The notes beneath the pieces are model-generated. The model was not told the DNA's origin, ran no database searches, and saw nothing but the letters and a program-made list of their open reading frames with translations. Shown here in pieces: positions 16,948-24,292 of a stretch of 58,068 bases of DNA. Within the stretch, counting starts at the first letter, position 1; each line of letters begins with the position of its first letter. Source of the stretch: Sorangium cellulosum (GTDB taxonomy: Bacteria > Myxococcota_A > Polyangia > Polyangiales > Polyangiaceae). The position numbers were made by a program, and so were the translations under genes. Location of the stretch: assembly GCF_001589285.1 (NCBI RefSeq), contig NZ_JEMA01000306.1, forward strand, positions 1-58,068. Reading direction: 5' to 3'.

Positions 16948-17958
16948 ATGAACACCCAGCTCACCCGACTGCTCGAGCCCACGGATCAGGCCCAGGCCTG
17001 GAGCGCGCTCCGGGAGGCGATCTCCCGGCTGGAGCGCGCGTCCTCGACGTACGGTGCGGCCGGCGCCGGCCTGGCCCGCTGGATCGGCGTCTTCACCCGC
17101 GCGCGCGAGCGGATCCAGATCCATCGGCTCTCGCGGCCGCTCGTCGTGCTCATCCTCGACGGCGCGAAGCGGATCTTCCTCGACGGGCCGGACGGCAACA
17201 CGCGCCTCGTCGCGCGCGAGGGGCAGATCCTGCTCGTGCCGCAGGGCATCCCCCTCGAGCTCGTGAACGAGCCGGACCCGGAGCGCGGCGTGTACCGCTC
17301 GTTCACCATCGAGCTCCTGAGCGAGGTCGACGAGCGGCTCCAGCGCCGCTACCCGACGCTCTGCGTGCAGCGGGGGCTCGGCGGCTTCGAGGCGGATCGG
17401 CCGCACCTCCTGCGCTCGGCGATGCCGTCGATCCAGGCGCTGATCCACCTCGTGAACACGCTCCTGCTGCCCGGGGCGCACGCGCTGCTCCTCCAGCACC
17501 GGCTGGAGGACCTCATCCTGACCTTGCTGCTGCAGCACCGCGAGCAGCTCGAGGAGGCGCGCGCCGCGTCGTCGACGCTGTCGCTCGACCCCACGCTCGC
17601 GATCCGGACGCTGGTGCGCCGCGACCCGGCGCGCGCGTGGGCCGCCCAGGACGTCGCGCGCGCGCTCGGGGTGAGCAACGCGACGCTGCGCCGCCGGCTG
17701 GGCGCGAAGGGGCTCTCGTTCAGGACGCTCGTGTGGAAGGAGCGGCTCGAGCTGGGCAAGACGCTGCTGCGCTCGGGGCGCCACGGCGTGCTCGAGGTGG
17801 CGACGGCCTGCGGCTACGACTCGGCGTCGCGCTTCGCCGAGCAGTTCCGGCGCTCCGAGGGGCTCAGCCCGTCGGAGTACCGCGCGCGGCACCGGCCGGG
17901 CGCGGACGACGGCTGCTTCGGCGAGGAGAGGGGGTCGAGGAGCGGGGTCGGGGGCTGA
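16948..17958 (+). CDS. AraC-family transcriptional regulator
   Basis: 336 residues from the ATG at 16948, preceded by AGGAG. The N-terminal half looks like a cupin ligand domain (LSRPLVVLILDGAKRIFLDG, then EGQILLVPQGIPLEL). The C-terminal half holds the two-helix AraC DNA-binding domain: AWAAQDVARALGVSNATLRRR, then VATACGYDSASRFAEQFRR and SEGLSPSEYRARH. This layout resembles AraC regulators of the CysB/RhaS-like, cupin-containing group. The upstream lipoprotein gene is a plausible target. Its stop lies 5 bp from the convergent end of the Roadblock/ParA operon. Confidence 0.88.
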   Translation: MNTQLTRLLEPTDQAQAWSALREAISRLERASSTYGAAGAGLARWIGVFTRARERIQIHRLSRPLVVLILDGAKRIFLDGPDGNTRLVAREGQILLVPQGIPLELVNEPDPERGVYRSFTIELLSEVDERLQRRYPTLCVQRGLGGFEADRPHLLRSAMPSIQALIHLVNTLLLPGAHALLLQHRLEDLILTLLLQHREQLEEARAASSTLSLDPTLAIRTLVRRDPARAWAAQDVARALGVSNATLRRRLGAKGLSFRTLVWKERLELGKTLLRSGRHGVLEVATACGYDSASRFAEQFRRSEGLSPSEYRARHRPGADDGCFGEERGSRSGVGG

Positions 17959-17963
17959 GCAGC

Positions 17964-18338
17964 TCAGCGCATGACCGCTTGCGCGATGGTCTCGATCATC
18001 CGCGGGATGGCCACGGAGATGAGGATCCCGAGGTTCGCCCGCTTGTTGTCCACCAGCATGCCCTGGAGCAGCTTGCCGTGGTTGAGGACCACCACCGTGT
18101 GGTTGCCCGCCATGTCCATCAGGTAATACCGCCCGAGCGGCGGGAAATTCGAGTCGCGCAGCGAGGTGTCCAGCTCCTCGGTGATGCGCGTGAAGAGGGC
18201 CACCGCCACCGGTTGCTGGTTGAAGCCGGCGAGCGACAGGCCCGCCGCGCGCTCCCAGATGTCGGTGGCCAGCAGCCCATCGCGAAGGATGTTGCGGAGA
18301 TCATGGACTGCGGCCTCGAGGACTTTGGTATCGATCAT
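17964..18338 (-). CDS. Roadblock/LC7-like protein A
   Basis: 124 residues. The alternation ILRDGLLATDIWERAAGLSLAG, QQPVAVALFTRITEELDTSL, RYYLMDMAGNHTVVVL and GKLLQGMLVDNKRANLGILIS follows the alpha-beta-beta-alpha-beta-beta-beta-alpha pattern of Roadblock/LC7 proteins such as MglB. There is no signal peptide or membrane segment. In bacteria these proteins dimerise and regulate small GTPases or other P-loop switches. It is the last gene of the five-gene minus-strand operon, 53 bp after the second Roadblock gene. No MglA-type GTPase is present, so its natural partner here is probably the ParA-like ATPase. Fold assignment is by pattern only. Confidence 0.65.
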   Translation of the reverse strand: MIDTKVLEAAVHDLRNILRDGLLATDIWERAAGLSLAGFNQQPVAVALFTRITEELDTSLRDSNFPPLGRYYLMDMAGNHTVVVLNHGKLLQGMLVDNKRANLGILISVAIPRMIETIAQAVMR

Positions 18339-18391
18339 CGTGCTTCCGTGGCTCCTGGGCGCGCGCGCCCGCGTTGAAAATCCCGCATTCG

Positions 18392-18961
18392 TTACAGCCC
18401 GTGCAGGGTCGTCTCGAGCGCCTCCTTGAGCTGCTCGAACGCCCGCGTGGAGAGGGCCTCGTCGCCCACGGTCCCGAGGCAGAAACCGCCGCGCGCCGTG
18501 CGCGCCTCGACCCAGGACATCATCTGCGCGCCCAGCCAGAGCGCGCCCGCCGTGGCGTCGACGCCGGGGATGCTGCGGACGCCGACGAGCGCCGAGAGCA
18601 GCGGGCCCACGAGGGACACGTGCGCCTCGGAGATGCCGTGCGCCGCCAGCGTGAGGCCGTTGTCGTCGGCGACGAAGGCGCCCACGCACGCGTGGTGGTC
18701 GAGCGTCCAGGCGACGAGCGTGTCGAGCCGGTCCGCCGGGTTGTCGGAGGTCTGCACGAGGCGCGGCACCTCCTTCGGCGGCGTGGGCGCGGGCTTCGCC
18801 GGCGCGGCCTTCGCCGGCGCGGGCTTCCCCTGCGCCGCGGGGCGCGGCGGCGCCATCGGGCTCACGAGCGTCGTGCGCTCCTGCGACCGCGGCGCGGTCA
18901 CCTGCGCGAGCAGCGAGCTCACCCGCTGCGCGTCAGTCCACGAGACGGATCGGACCGTCAT
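18392..18961 (-). CDS. Roadblock/LC7-like protein B with Pro/Ala/Lys-rich N-terminal extension
   Basis: 189 residues. The first ~75 are disordered with a PAPAKAAPAKPAP-type stretch, possibly a tether. The domain from about 78 on reads LDTLVAWTLDHHACVGAFVADDNGLTLAAHGISE, then LVGPLLSALVGV, resembling a Roadblock/LC7 fold. Its start lies 29 bp inside the ParA gene, so the two are probably co-translated. Pro/Ala/Lys tails often bind DNA or ParA-type ATPases, as in bactofilin or PadC-like adaptors; this is suggestive only. It is distinct in sequence from Roadblock protein A, so the pair may form heterodimers. Confidence 0.6.
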   Translation of the reverse strand: MTVRSVSWTDAQRVSSLLAQVTAPRSQERTTLVSPMAPPRPAAQGKPAPAKAAPAKPAPTPPKEVPRLVQTSDNPADRLDTLVAWTLDHHACVGAFVADDNGLTLAAHGISEAHVSLVGPLLSALVGVRSIPGVDATAGALWLGAQMMSWVEARTARGGFCLGTVGDEALSTRAFEQLKEALETTLHGL

Positions 18962-19736
18962 CCTCGCCTCCTGCCGTTGTGCCCAGGCGCTCCTCGATCT
19001 CGGCCACGAGCTTGTCGAACACCGCAGAGACCGCCGGAGGTCGGCGGCTGAGCAAGCCGAGCGGCACGCCCGCGCGGCTCGCCTGGAGGAACGTGCTGTC
19101 GCGCGGCACCGCTGTGTCGAAGACCTGCTCGCGGTAGAGGGACCACAGCTCCTCCAGCGACGCCAGCGGCACCGGATCGCGGAACGAGCTCATGGTGCCG
19201 ATCACGCCGAGCAGCGAGCAGGCGGCGCCGATCTCGCGCAGCCGCGCCAGCATCTCGAGCAGCCGGGGCAGGGCCCGCAGCGCGAGCGGCTCGCACTGCG
19301 CCACGGCGATGATGCTGTCCACCTCTTCCAGCGCGATGCGCGACATGCCGCCGAGCCCGGCCGGCGTGTCGAAGAGGACCAGATCGAAGTCGCGCTGGCC
19401 CTGCTCCAGGATGCGCCCCACGATGTTCGCCTCGCGCGCGTTGACGGCGAAGCGATCCTCGTCGAGCGCGTCGACGGGGCCCATGGGCAGCAGACAGAGC
19501 TCGGGGAGCCGGGTCTTCACCACGCCCTCGAGCGGTGGGCCGTTGCGCGCGAGGCACGCGGCCAGGCCGGGGCGATCGCTCACGCCGTCGAGCGACATGC
19601 CGATGGCGCCCTGCAGATCCGTGTCGACGAGGAGGGTCCGCGCGCCGCGGCGCGCGAAGGCGAAGGCGCAGTTGAGCGCCACGGTGGTCTTTCCGACTCC
19701 GCCCTTCAGGCTGGCGAATGCGATGGATCGGGTCAT
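18933..19736 (-). CDS. ParA/MinD-like ATPase
   Basis: 267 residues. Deviant Walker A KGGVGKTT with signature Lys11 and Lys16, switch I-like DTDLQGAIGM, and switch II/Walker B DLVLFDTPAGLGGM define the ParA/MinD class. These ATPases dimerise on ATP and position proteins or DNA on the nucleoid or membrane. The C-terminal end lacks the amphipathic MinD membrane helix; it ends in an acidic tail. It starts by ATGA overlap with the PATAN-domain gene and overlaps the Roadblock B gene by 29 bp. It is not next to a parB, minC or flhF gene, so chromosome segregation is unlikely. Confidence 0.88.
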   Translation of the reverse strand: MTRSIAFASLKGGVGKTTVALNCAFAFARRGARTLLVDTDLQGAIGMSLDGVSDRPGLAACLARNGPPLEGVVKTRLPELCLLPMGPVDALDEDRFAVNAREANIVGRILEQGQRDFDLVLFDTPAGLGGMSRIALEEVDSIIAVAQCEPLALRALPRLLEMLARLREIGAACSLLGVIGTMSSFRDPVPLASLEELWSLYREQVFDTAVPRDSTFLQASRAGVPLGLLSRRPPAVSAVFDKLVAEIEERLGTTAGGEDDGPIRLVD

Positions 19737-20611
19737 CTTGGGTATCCGAGCTTGCGTAGCTGTTCCAGGTTAGCGCGCACGAGGCTGGATGCGGGATCGA
19801 GCGCCGAGAGGTCGGTGAGGACGCGGGCCGCCTCGCTGTAGCTGCGCTCCATCAAGAGGCGCCGCGCGTCGGCGTTGAGCTGCTTGATGCGGCCCGCGAG
19901 CTGCTCCGGCGAGGCGAGCGCGACCGCGAGCCGCCGCGACGAGATCGGCGGCGGCATGTCGACGCTGCCCTCGTCGATGCGGCGCAGCGAGTCGAGCACC
20001 AGCTCCGCGAGGTCCTTGAAGATGGTGCGCTCCTTCGTCGAGCCCCCGGCCGGGTTGACGCGCACGCGCATCTCCGGGCGGATGAGCCGCGCGAACGCCT
20101 CCTCGCCCACGCCGAGGGCGTCGAACGCCGTCCACACCTGGCCGCGCCGCACCTCGATGAGACCCACGTCGCCGCTCTCGTTGCTCACCACGAGGACGTG
20201 AGAGTCGCCGGACATGCAGATCATCTGCAAGAAATCGACGGGCACGAAGTTCATCCCGACCGGCGCCGATTGCGCGCCCGCGGCGTGCGCCATGAGGACG
20301 AGCGTCTCCTCGGCGATGGGCCACGTCACGCGCGTGACGCTGCTCACCGCGCCCGGGATCTCCGCGCCGTCGTGCACGGCGAGCACCAGCCGCGCCGTGC
20401 GGCGGCTCAGCTGCGCGATGGCGTCCTCCGGCGCCCCGGGGAGCGACGGCGCGTAGATGATCAGCTCCACGCTCGCCGCGCCGTCGAGCGCCTGATCGAG
20501 CTCTTCCCACGTGGCGGCGCCGAGCGCGCTCACCTGAGCCTGCCCGGCGATGACGCGAATGCACCGCATGCGCTCGCGCAGATCGGGATGGGCGATCACG
20601 ACGATGGGCAT
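19733..20611 (-). CDS. Pseudo-receiver plus PATAN (DUF4388) domain protein
   Basis: 292 residues in three parts. Residues 1-120 resemble a response-regulator receiver (MPIVVIAHPDLRERM, ELIIYAPSLPG, RLVLAVHDGAEIPG), but the phosphoacceptor Asp strand reads IIYAPS, so it is probably not phosphorylated. Residues 120-210 match PATAN/DUF4388: VDFLQMICMSGDSHVLVVSNESGDVGLIEVRRGQVWTAFDALGVGEEAF. A helical TPR-like tail follows (ADARRLLMERSYSEAARVLTDLSALDPASS). PATAN proteins are adaptors in bacterial signalling. Four bases separate it from the TPR gene, and an ATGA overlap joins it to ParA. Confidence 0.7.
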   Translation of the reverse strand: MPIVVIAHPDLRERMRCIRVIAGQAQVSALGAATWEELDQALDGAASVELIIYAPSLPGAPEDAIAQLSRRTARLVLAVHDGAEIPGAVSSVTRVTWPIAEETLVLMAHAAGAQSAPVGMNFVPVDFLQMICMSGDSHVLVVSNESGDVGLIEVRRGQVWTAFDALGVGEEAFARLIRPEMRVRVNPAGGSTKERTIFKDLAELVLDSLRRIDEGSVDMPPPISSRRLAVALASPEQLAGRIKQLNADARRLLMERSYSEAARVLTDLSALDPASSLVRANLEQLRKLGYPR

Positions 20612-20615
20612 TCCA

Positions 20616-21386
20616 TCAGCCTCCGAGGTCGCGGTCGCGCTGCGCCCGGCGCAGCATGACCGCCGCCGCGTTGTCGCCCGGGCGCATCTGCGCGCACGCC
20701 TCGAACGCCTCGACCGCCTCGGCGAAGCGGCGCTGCACGAAGGCGGCGGTGCCGCGGGAGAACGCCTCGCGGTAGCGCCGGTCCTCCTCGGTCTCGACCA
20801 CCGGCAGCGTGAAGCGCGCGCTCACGGGGGCGGGCTCCTGCGAGCGCCGCTCCAGCCCGCGCGCGGGCATGGTCGGCGGCCCGGCGTCCATGGGAGCCTC
20901 GGACGCGGTGGTCTCCGGCGCGTTCCGGAACGACACCGGCGTCCTCTCGCTGTACGGCGACGCCACCTCCCTGCCCGTGTACAGGCCGACCAGCACCTGC
21001 AGCGTGCGGAGCCGCCCGAGGGGGCACATCTGCACGATGTCGTCGAAGGTCGACGAGCCGTCGATGTACCGCGCCACCATCAGCGCGTCGGGCGAGCGAC
21101 CCGCCGCCACGGGGATGGGCCCCGCCACCTGATCGAGGCCGCCCAGCCGCTTGGCGTAGGCGCCGGCGAGGAACTCTTTGATGCGTTCGATGCTCGTCTG
21201 CAGCTCGCGATCGTTGGGAGACTCCGATCGCGCTCGGTACAGCACCGCGAGCGCCTCCTCGTAGCGCTTCTCACGGACCAGCCGCACGACCTCCTCCCGG
21301 ACGGGAATGGTCTTCGGGATCGCGCGGCTCTCGGGTTCCGACACCAAAGCTGAGTCGTGTTGGTCTTTCACGGCACAAATCGGCAA
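20616..21386 (-). CDS. TPR adaptor protein, first gene of the ParA-Roadblock operon
   Basis: 256 residues. TPR-like helices flank the protein: VREKRYEEALAVLYRARSESPNDRELQ near the N-terminus, and FVQRRFAEAVEAFEACAQMRPGDNAAAV at the C-terminus. The middle segment DALMVARYIDGSSTFDDIVQMCPLGRLRTLQVLVGLYTGREV resembles the helical winged segment often attached to PATAN domains in myxobacterial regulators. A Ser/Pro-rich linker separates the middle from the C-terminal TPR. No membrane segment. Probably the scaffold of the operon's proteins. An upstream in-frame start may exist; the promoter should lie in 21387-21600. Confidence 0.65.
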   Translation of the reverse strand: MPICAVKDQHDSALVSEPESRAIPKTIPVREEVVRLVREKRYEEALAVLYRARSESPNDRELQTSIERIKEFLAGAYAKRLGGLDQVAGPIPVAAGRSPDALMVARYIDGSSTFDDIVQMCPLGRLRTLQVLVGLYTGREVASPYSERTPVSFRNAPETTASEAPMDAGPPTMPARGLERRSQEPAPVSARFTLPVVETEEDRRYREAFSRGTAAFVQRRFAEAVEAFEACAQMRPGDNAAAVMLRRAQRDRDLGG

Positions 21387-22038
21387 GTTACATGCCCGAG
21401 CCTCCGGCCTTCAAGCTGTTTGATTGAATGTTCGGGCCGCGGCCCCCAGCGTCGCCCATCGGCCTCGCCATCGTCACAGGTGCGAGCGTGTGTGGGATCG
21501 GTCAGAGCCAGACTCTACATCAGTCGCTGCGACCTGAGCCCACGTGAAGGCCAGGACAGGGGCCGGGCCTATAAAAGGAGACCCGCTGCCGCGGCCTGCG
21601 GGGTGCGTCGCCGGGCGCGCTCGGACGCCCCGCGGGAGCAATCGTCGGCCCCTCATCATTGCTCGCTCTCGGTCTTGCTGTCCTACACGGGCGCTTATTT
21701 GTACACCTGAGTGCCGCGTCCGACGTCTATGGAAGGATCCCTGAAGATATTGGATTCAGCTTACGCCGGACTTGCGCTACAGTCGGTACACCGAGTGGGA
21801 ACACCCCCCAGCGTTGAACGACGACTGGAGGCGGTTCGAAGCTGGATCAGAAAAATCAACCTCGGAAATGCAGCTTGGGGGGGGCAGGCAAGAATTCAAC
21901 CCGGGCGAGATCCGGCAGCACTCACTTCGGTGACGCTGTGACCTTGTCTTGGGCATCACGAGGCGCCCTCGGCTCCTCGGAATAAGCAAACAGAGGGATA
22001 ACTAGACCAACGACACAACAGCCGAAAGGAGATCGCTT
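21387..22038. other. Intergenic region upstream of the ParA-Roadblock operon and of the 22-kb gene
   Basis: About 650 bp, lower in GC than its surroundings in several patches. It must carry the promoter of the minus-strand operon and that of the gene at 22039, whose ribosome site AAAGGAG is clear. A stretch of about 60 codons at 21750-21932 in one frame (reading TPDLRYSRYTEWEHPPALND) is protein-like but has no start codon, so it may be a gene remnant. No RNA gene recognised. Confidence 0.4.
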
Positions 22039-22785
22039 ATGCGGCAGGTCTTGCGGCACATCTTCCAGAAGAAGCAGGCTTACGCTCGTCTACCCCTGTT
22101 CGAGCGGATGCGGGACGACCGGCTCGATCCTATCGAGCGGCTCGGCTTCTATCCGTGCATGGCTTACTTCATCCTGAGCTTCGGCGACCTGAACCGGTTC
22201 GTACTCCGGGACGAGCGCGAACCGGACATGTACCAGGACATGGTCAACGTCCACTCCCGGGAGGACGATCACCACTGGCCGTGGTACCTGGAGGATCTGA
22301 CGAAGCTCGGCTTCGACATCGAGGCGCGGGGCTCGGACTGGATGAACTTCCTGTGGGGGGAAGAGACAGTTCAGAATCGGATCCTCACGACCCGGCTGAC
22401 GGAGCTCATCAAGGGCACGTCGGGGCTCGAGCGGCTCGTCATCATAGAGGCGATCGAGGAGACCGGCAACGTCCTGTTCTCGGCGATGCTCCCGCTGGCC
22501 AAGGCGCTGGAGGAGCGCCTCGGCACGGAGCTCCGCTACTGCGGCCCGCATCATTTCGAGCGCGAATCGGGCCACACAGTGGACGCGGATCACGCCGCGC
22601 TCGCGGGCATCTCGCTCGACCCGGCCACGCGCGCGCGGTACAAGGCGCTCGCGGACGAGGTGTTCGCGATGTTCGAGCCGTGGACGAACGAGCTCCTGCG
22701 CTATGCCCTCAAGCACCCGGTGAGCGTCGCCGAGACCGACGGCGTGAGCGGGGTGATGGTCCGGTCGTCGATCCTCGCCGCGTGA
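22039..22785 (+). CDS. Heme-oxygenase-like (TenA/HDO fold) protein, possible di-iron enzyme
   Basis: 248 residues with a strong AAAGGAG ribosome site. It is all-helical in pattern, with conserved-looking metal-ligand clusters: NVHSREDDHHWPWYLEDL (residues about 71-88), VIIEAIEETGNVLF (about 137-150), and HHFERESGHTVDADHAAL (about 172-190). Spaced Glu/His triplets on separate helices are the hallmark of heme-oxygenase-like di-iron oxidases such as UndA, BesC and CADD, and of PF14518-type iron-containing redox enzymes. I cannot assign each ligand with certainty, so heme or no metal remain possible. It stands alone, with no biosynthetic neighbours to suggest a substrate. Confidence 0.55.
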   Translation: MRQVLRHIFQKKQAYARLPLFERMRDDRLDPIERLGFYPCMAYFILSFGDLNRFVLRDEREPDMYQDMVNVHSREDDHHWPWYLEDLTKLGFDIEARGSDWMNFLWGEETVQNRILTTRLTELIKGTSGLERLVIIEAIEETGNVLFSAMLPLAKALEERLGTELRYCGPHHFERESGHTVDADHAALAGISLDPATRARYKALADEVFAMFEPWTNELLRYALKHPVSVAETDGVSGVMVRSSILAA

Positions 22786-23050
22786 AGCAGCGCGGTTGAG
22801 CCTCTCCGGCCCGCGCCGCGCGGCCCCCTCCACGGCACCCCGCTCCGGCACGCGCCACGCGCAGAGCGCTCTGCGCGCGGCGCGGACGCCGATGGCGTCC
22901 CACCCCACCATGCCCTGCCTCTGCCGCCGGGCGGCCTGATCGTCGAGATCACGGACGCGCAGCCAGGGACGAGCCCGTGGCGGCGGCCTGACCTCGCGAG
23001 CGCCGAGCGCGCGGCCCACCTTCGGCTTCGGGCGGTTCCCCGCTCCCCGC
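22786..23050. other. Intergenic region between the HDO-like gene and the SRPBCC relic
   Basis: About 265 bp of GC-rich DNA, without a supportable gene or obvious structure. Together with the short relic that follows, about 325 bp separate the two intact genes. Confidence 0.4.
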
Positions 23051-23122
23051 TCAGAACGAGCCCTCGCGCAGGTTGATGCCGTGCTCGAGGTACGCCTTCA
23101 GACAGCAGGCCATGTGCATCCA
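23051..23122 (-). pseudogene. 3' remnant of an SRPBCC/AHSA1-family gene
   Basis: The minus strand ends in WMHMACCLKAYLEHGINLREG plus two residues and a stop at 23051. This closely resembles the C-terminus of SRPBCC (AHSA1-like) proteins that commonly accompany ArsR regulators. Upstream on the minus strand the frame enters sequence antisense to the ArsR gene, so only about 23 codons of the family remain. It lies head-to-head with the ArsR coding region, which suggests a deletion or inversion that removed most of an ArsR-SRPBCC partner gene. Family assignment from so short a segment is tentative. Confidence 0.4.
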
Positions 23123-23444
23123 GCCAAGCGCCGAGCCGGATGACCTCGTCTTCAAGGCGCTGGCAGACGGTCGCAGGCGAGAGATCCTGGACCTGCTCAC
23201 GGACGGGCCGAAGACGACGGGCGAGCTCTGCGACCATTTCGCGGCGTGGGATCGCTGCACGGTCATGCAGCACCTCGGGGTGCTGGAGAAGGCCGAGCTG
23301 GTGATCGTCAAGCGGGAAGGGCGCCACCGATGGAATTACCTGAACGTGCTCCCCATCAAGCGGATCCACGACCGGTGGATCAGCCGCTACGCCTCCGCCG
23401 CGGTCGAGCTCCTCGCCCGGCTGAAGCGCGATCTGGAGACGTGA
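23112..23444 (+). CDS. ArsR-family winged-helix regulator
   Basis: About 110 residues from ATG 23112; ATG 23076 is an alternative in the same frame, and neither has a clear ribosome site. DDLVFKALADGRRREILDLL, then TTGELCDHFAAWDRCTVMQHLGVLEKAELVIVKREGRHRWNYLN form the ArsR winged helix. No metal-binding CxC or ELCVCDL motif is seen, so it belongs to the non-metal group usually paired with SRPBCC proteins. The N-terminus overlaps an apparent SRPBCC relic on the other strand, so the true start may have been altered by the rearrangement. Confidence 0.8.
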   Translation: MCIQPSAEPDDLVFKALADGRRREILDLLTDGPKTTGELCDHFAAWDRCTVMQHLGVLEKAELVIVKREGRHRWNYLNVLPIKRIHDRWISRYASAAVELLARLKRDLET

Positions 23445-23550
23445 GGCGGCAGCAACAGCAGCGCCGCGGCCAGGGCGCTGGACTTTCGTCGCTCTCCAGC
23501 GCTCCGGGCGGCGTCTTGTTCCCTGCGTGCGGCACCGCTAGGGATCAGGG

Positions 23551-24222
23551 ATGCGTACGCACCTTCCGACGCGCCATCTCGCCTCGATCGCGGTGATCAC
23601 CTGCCTCCTCGCGGCGACAGCCTGCAGCTCCAGCGAGGACGCTGCGCTCACCGTCGCCGAAGCCCGCGCCCTCGCCGAGGGCTCCACGGCGACTGTCGAG
23701 GGGTTCGTGACCGTCGCGCCCGGCACGTTCAACTCGGCGACAGGAGACCAGGGCTTCGCCCTCCAGGACGCCACCGGGGGCATCTACGTGAGCCTGCCCG
23801 ACGCGCTCGATCTCGAGCTGGACGTCCGGGTGCGCGTCATGGGGAAGCTCGGGCAGACGGCCCAGCAGACGGTGCTCAACGCCGACGCGGCAGCTGTCAC
23901 TGTGCTCGACGCGATCGGGCCCGTCGAGCCGACCCTCGTGACGACCGCCTATGTCGGAGAGGAGGTCGAGGGCCTGCTGGTCAACGTGAGGGGCGCCGTG
24001 ACAAGGCCCGTGGAGGACGACCAGCCCTACGGCTTCAAGGTGTATATCGACGACAGCTCGGGCGAGACCCAGGTCTTCGTGCACATCGTGGACGGCCGAC
24101 CCGTCATCGACGTGGCGTCGCTCGCCGTCGATCAGGCCATCTCGGTGACCGGCCTCGCCGCGCAGTACGAGGCGACCTACGAGGTCGCGCCGCGCCACGC
24201 GGGCGACCTAGCGCCGCAGTGA
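23551..24222 (+). CDS. Lipoprotein with OB-fold-like domains
   Basis: 223 residues. Lipoprotein signal (LLAATACSSS, Cys about 25). The mature part reads like nucleic-acid-binding-type OB strands: TVEGFVTVAPGTFNSATGDQGFALQDATGGIYVSLP, then VRVRVMGKLGQTAQQTVLNAD. A second half repeats the theme: LVNVRGAVTRPVEDDQPYGFKVYIDDSSGETQVFVH. Related OB-fold modules occur in exported nucleases and YhcR/DUF5689-like proteins, but no nuclease domain is fused here. Function unknown. AGGGATCAGGG precedes the ATG. It stands 70 bp before the aldo/keto reductase gene. Confidence 0.6.
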   Translation: MRTHLPTRHLASIAVITCLLAATACSSSEDAALTVAEARALAEGSTATVEGFVTVAPGTFNSATGDQGFALQDATGGIYVSLPDALDLELDVRVRVMGKLGQTAQQTVLNADAAAVTVLDAIGPVEPTLVTTAYVGEEVEGLLVNVRGAVTRPVEDDQPYGFKVYIDDSSGETQVFVHIVDGRPVIDVASLAVDQAISVTGLAAQYEATYEVAPRHAGDLAPQ

Positions 24223-24292
24223 GCGCGCCGGCGCGGGAAGCTGGACTTCGCCGCGGGCATCCAGGATCGTTCCCCGTACGGAGGGACGAGCG

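Noticed and set aside
18933..19736. Chromosome-segregation ParA
   Set aside because: No parB, parS-like repeats or oriC genes nearby; overlapping Roadblock and PATAN genes point to another role.
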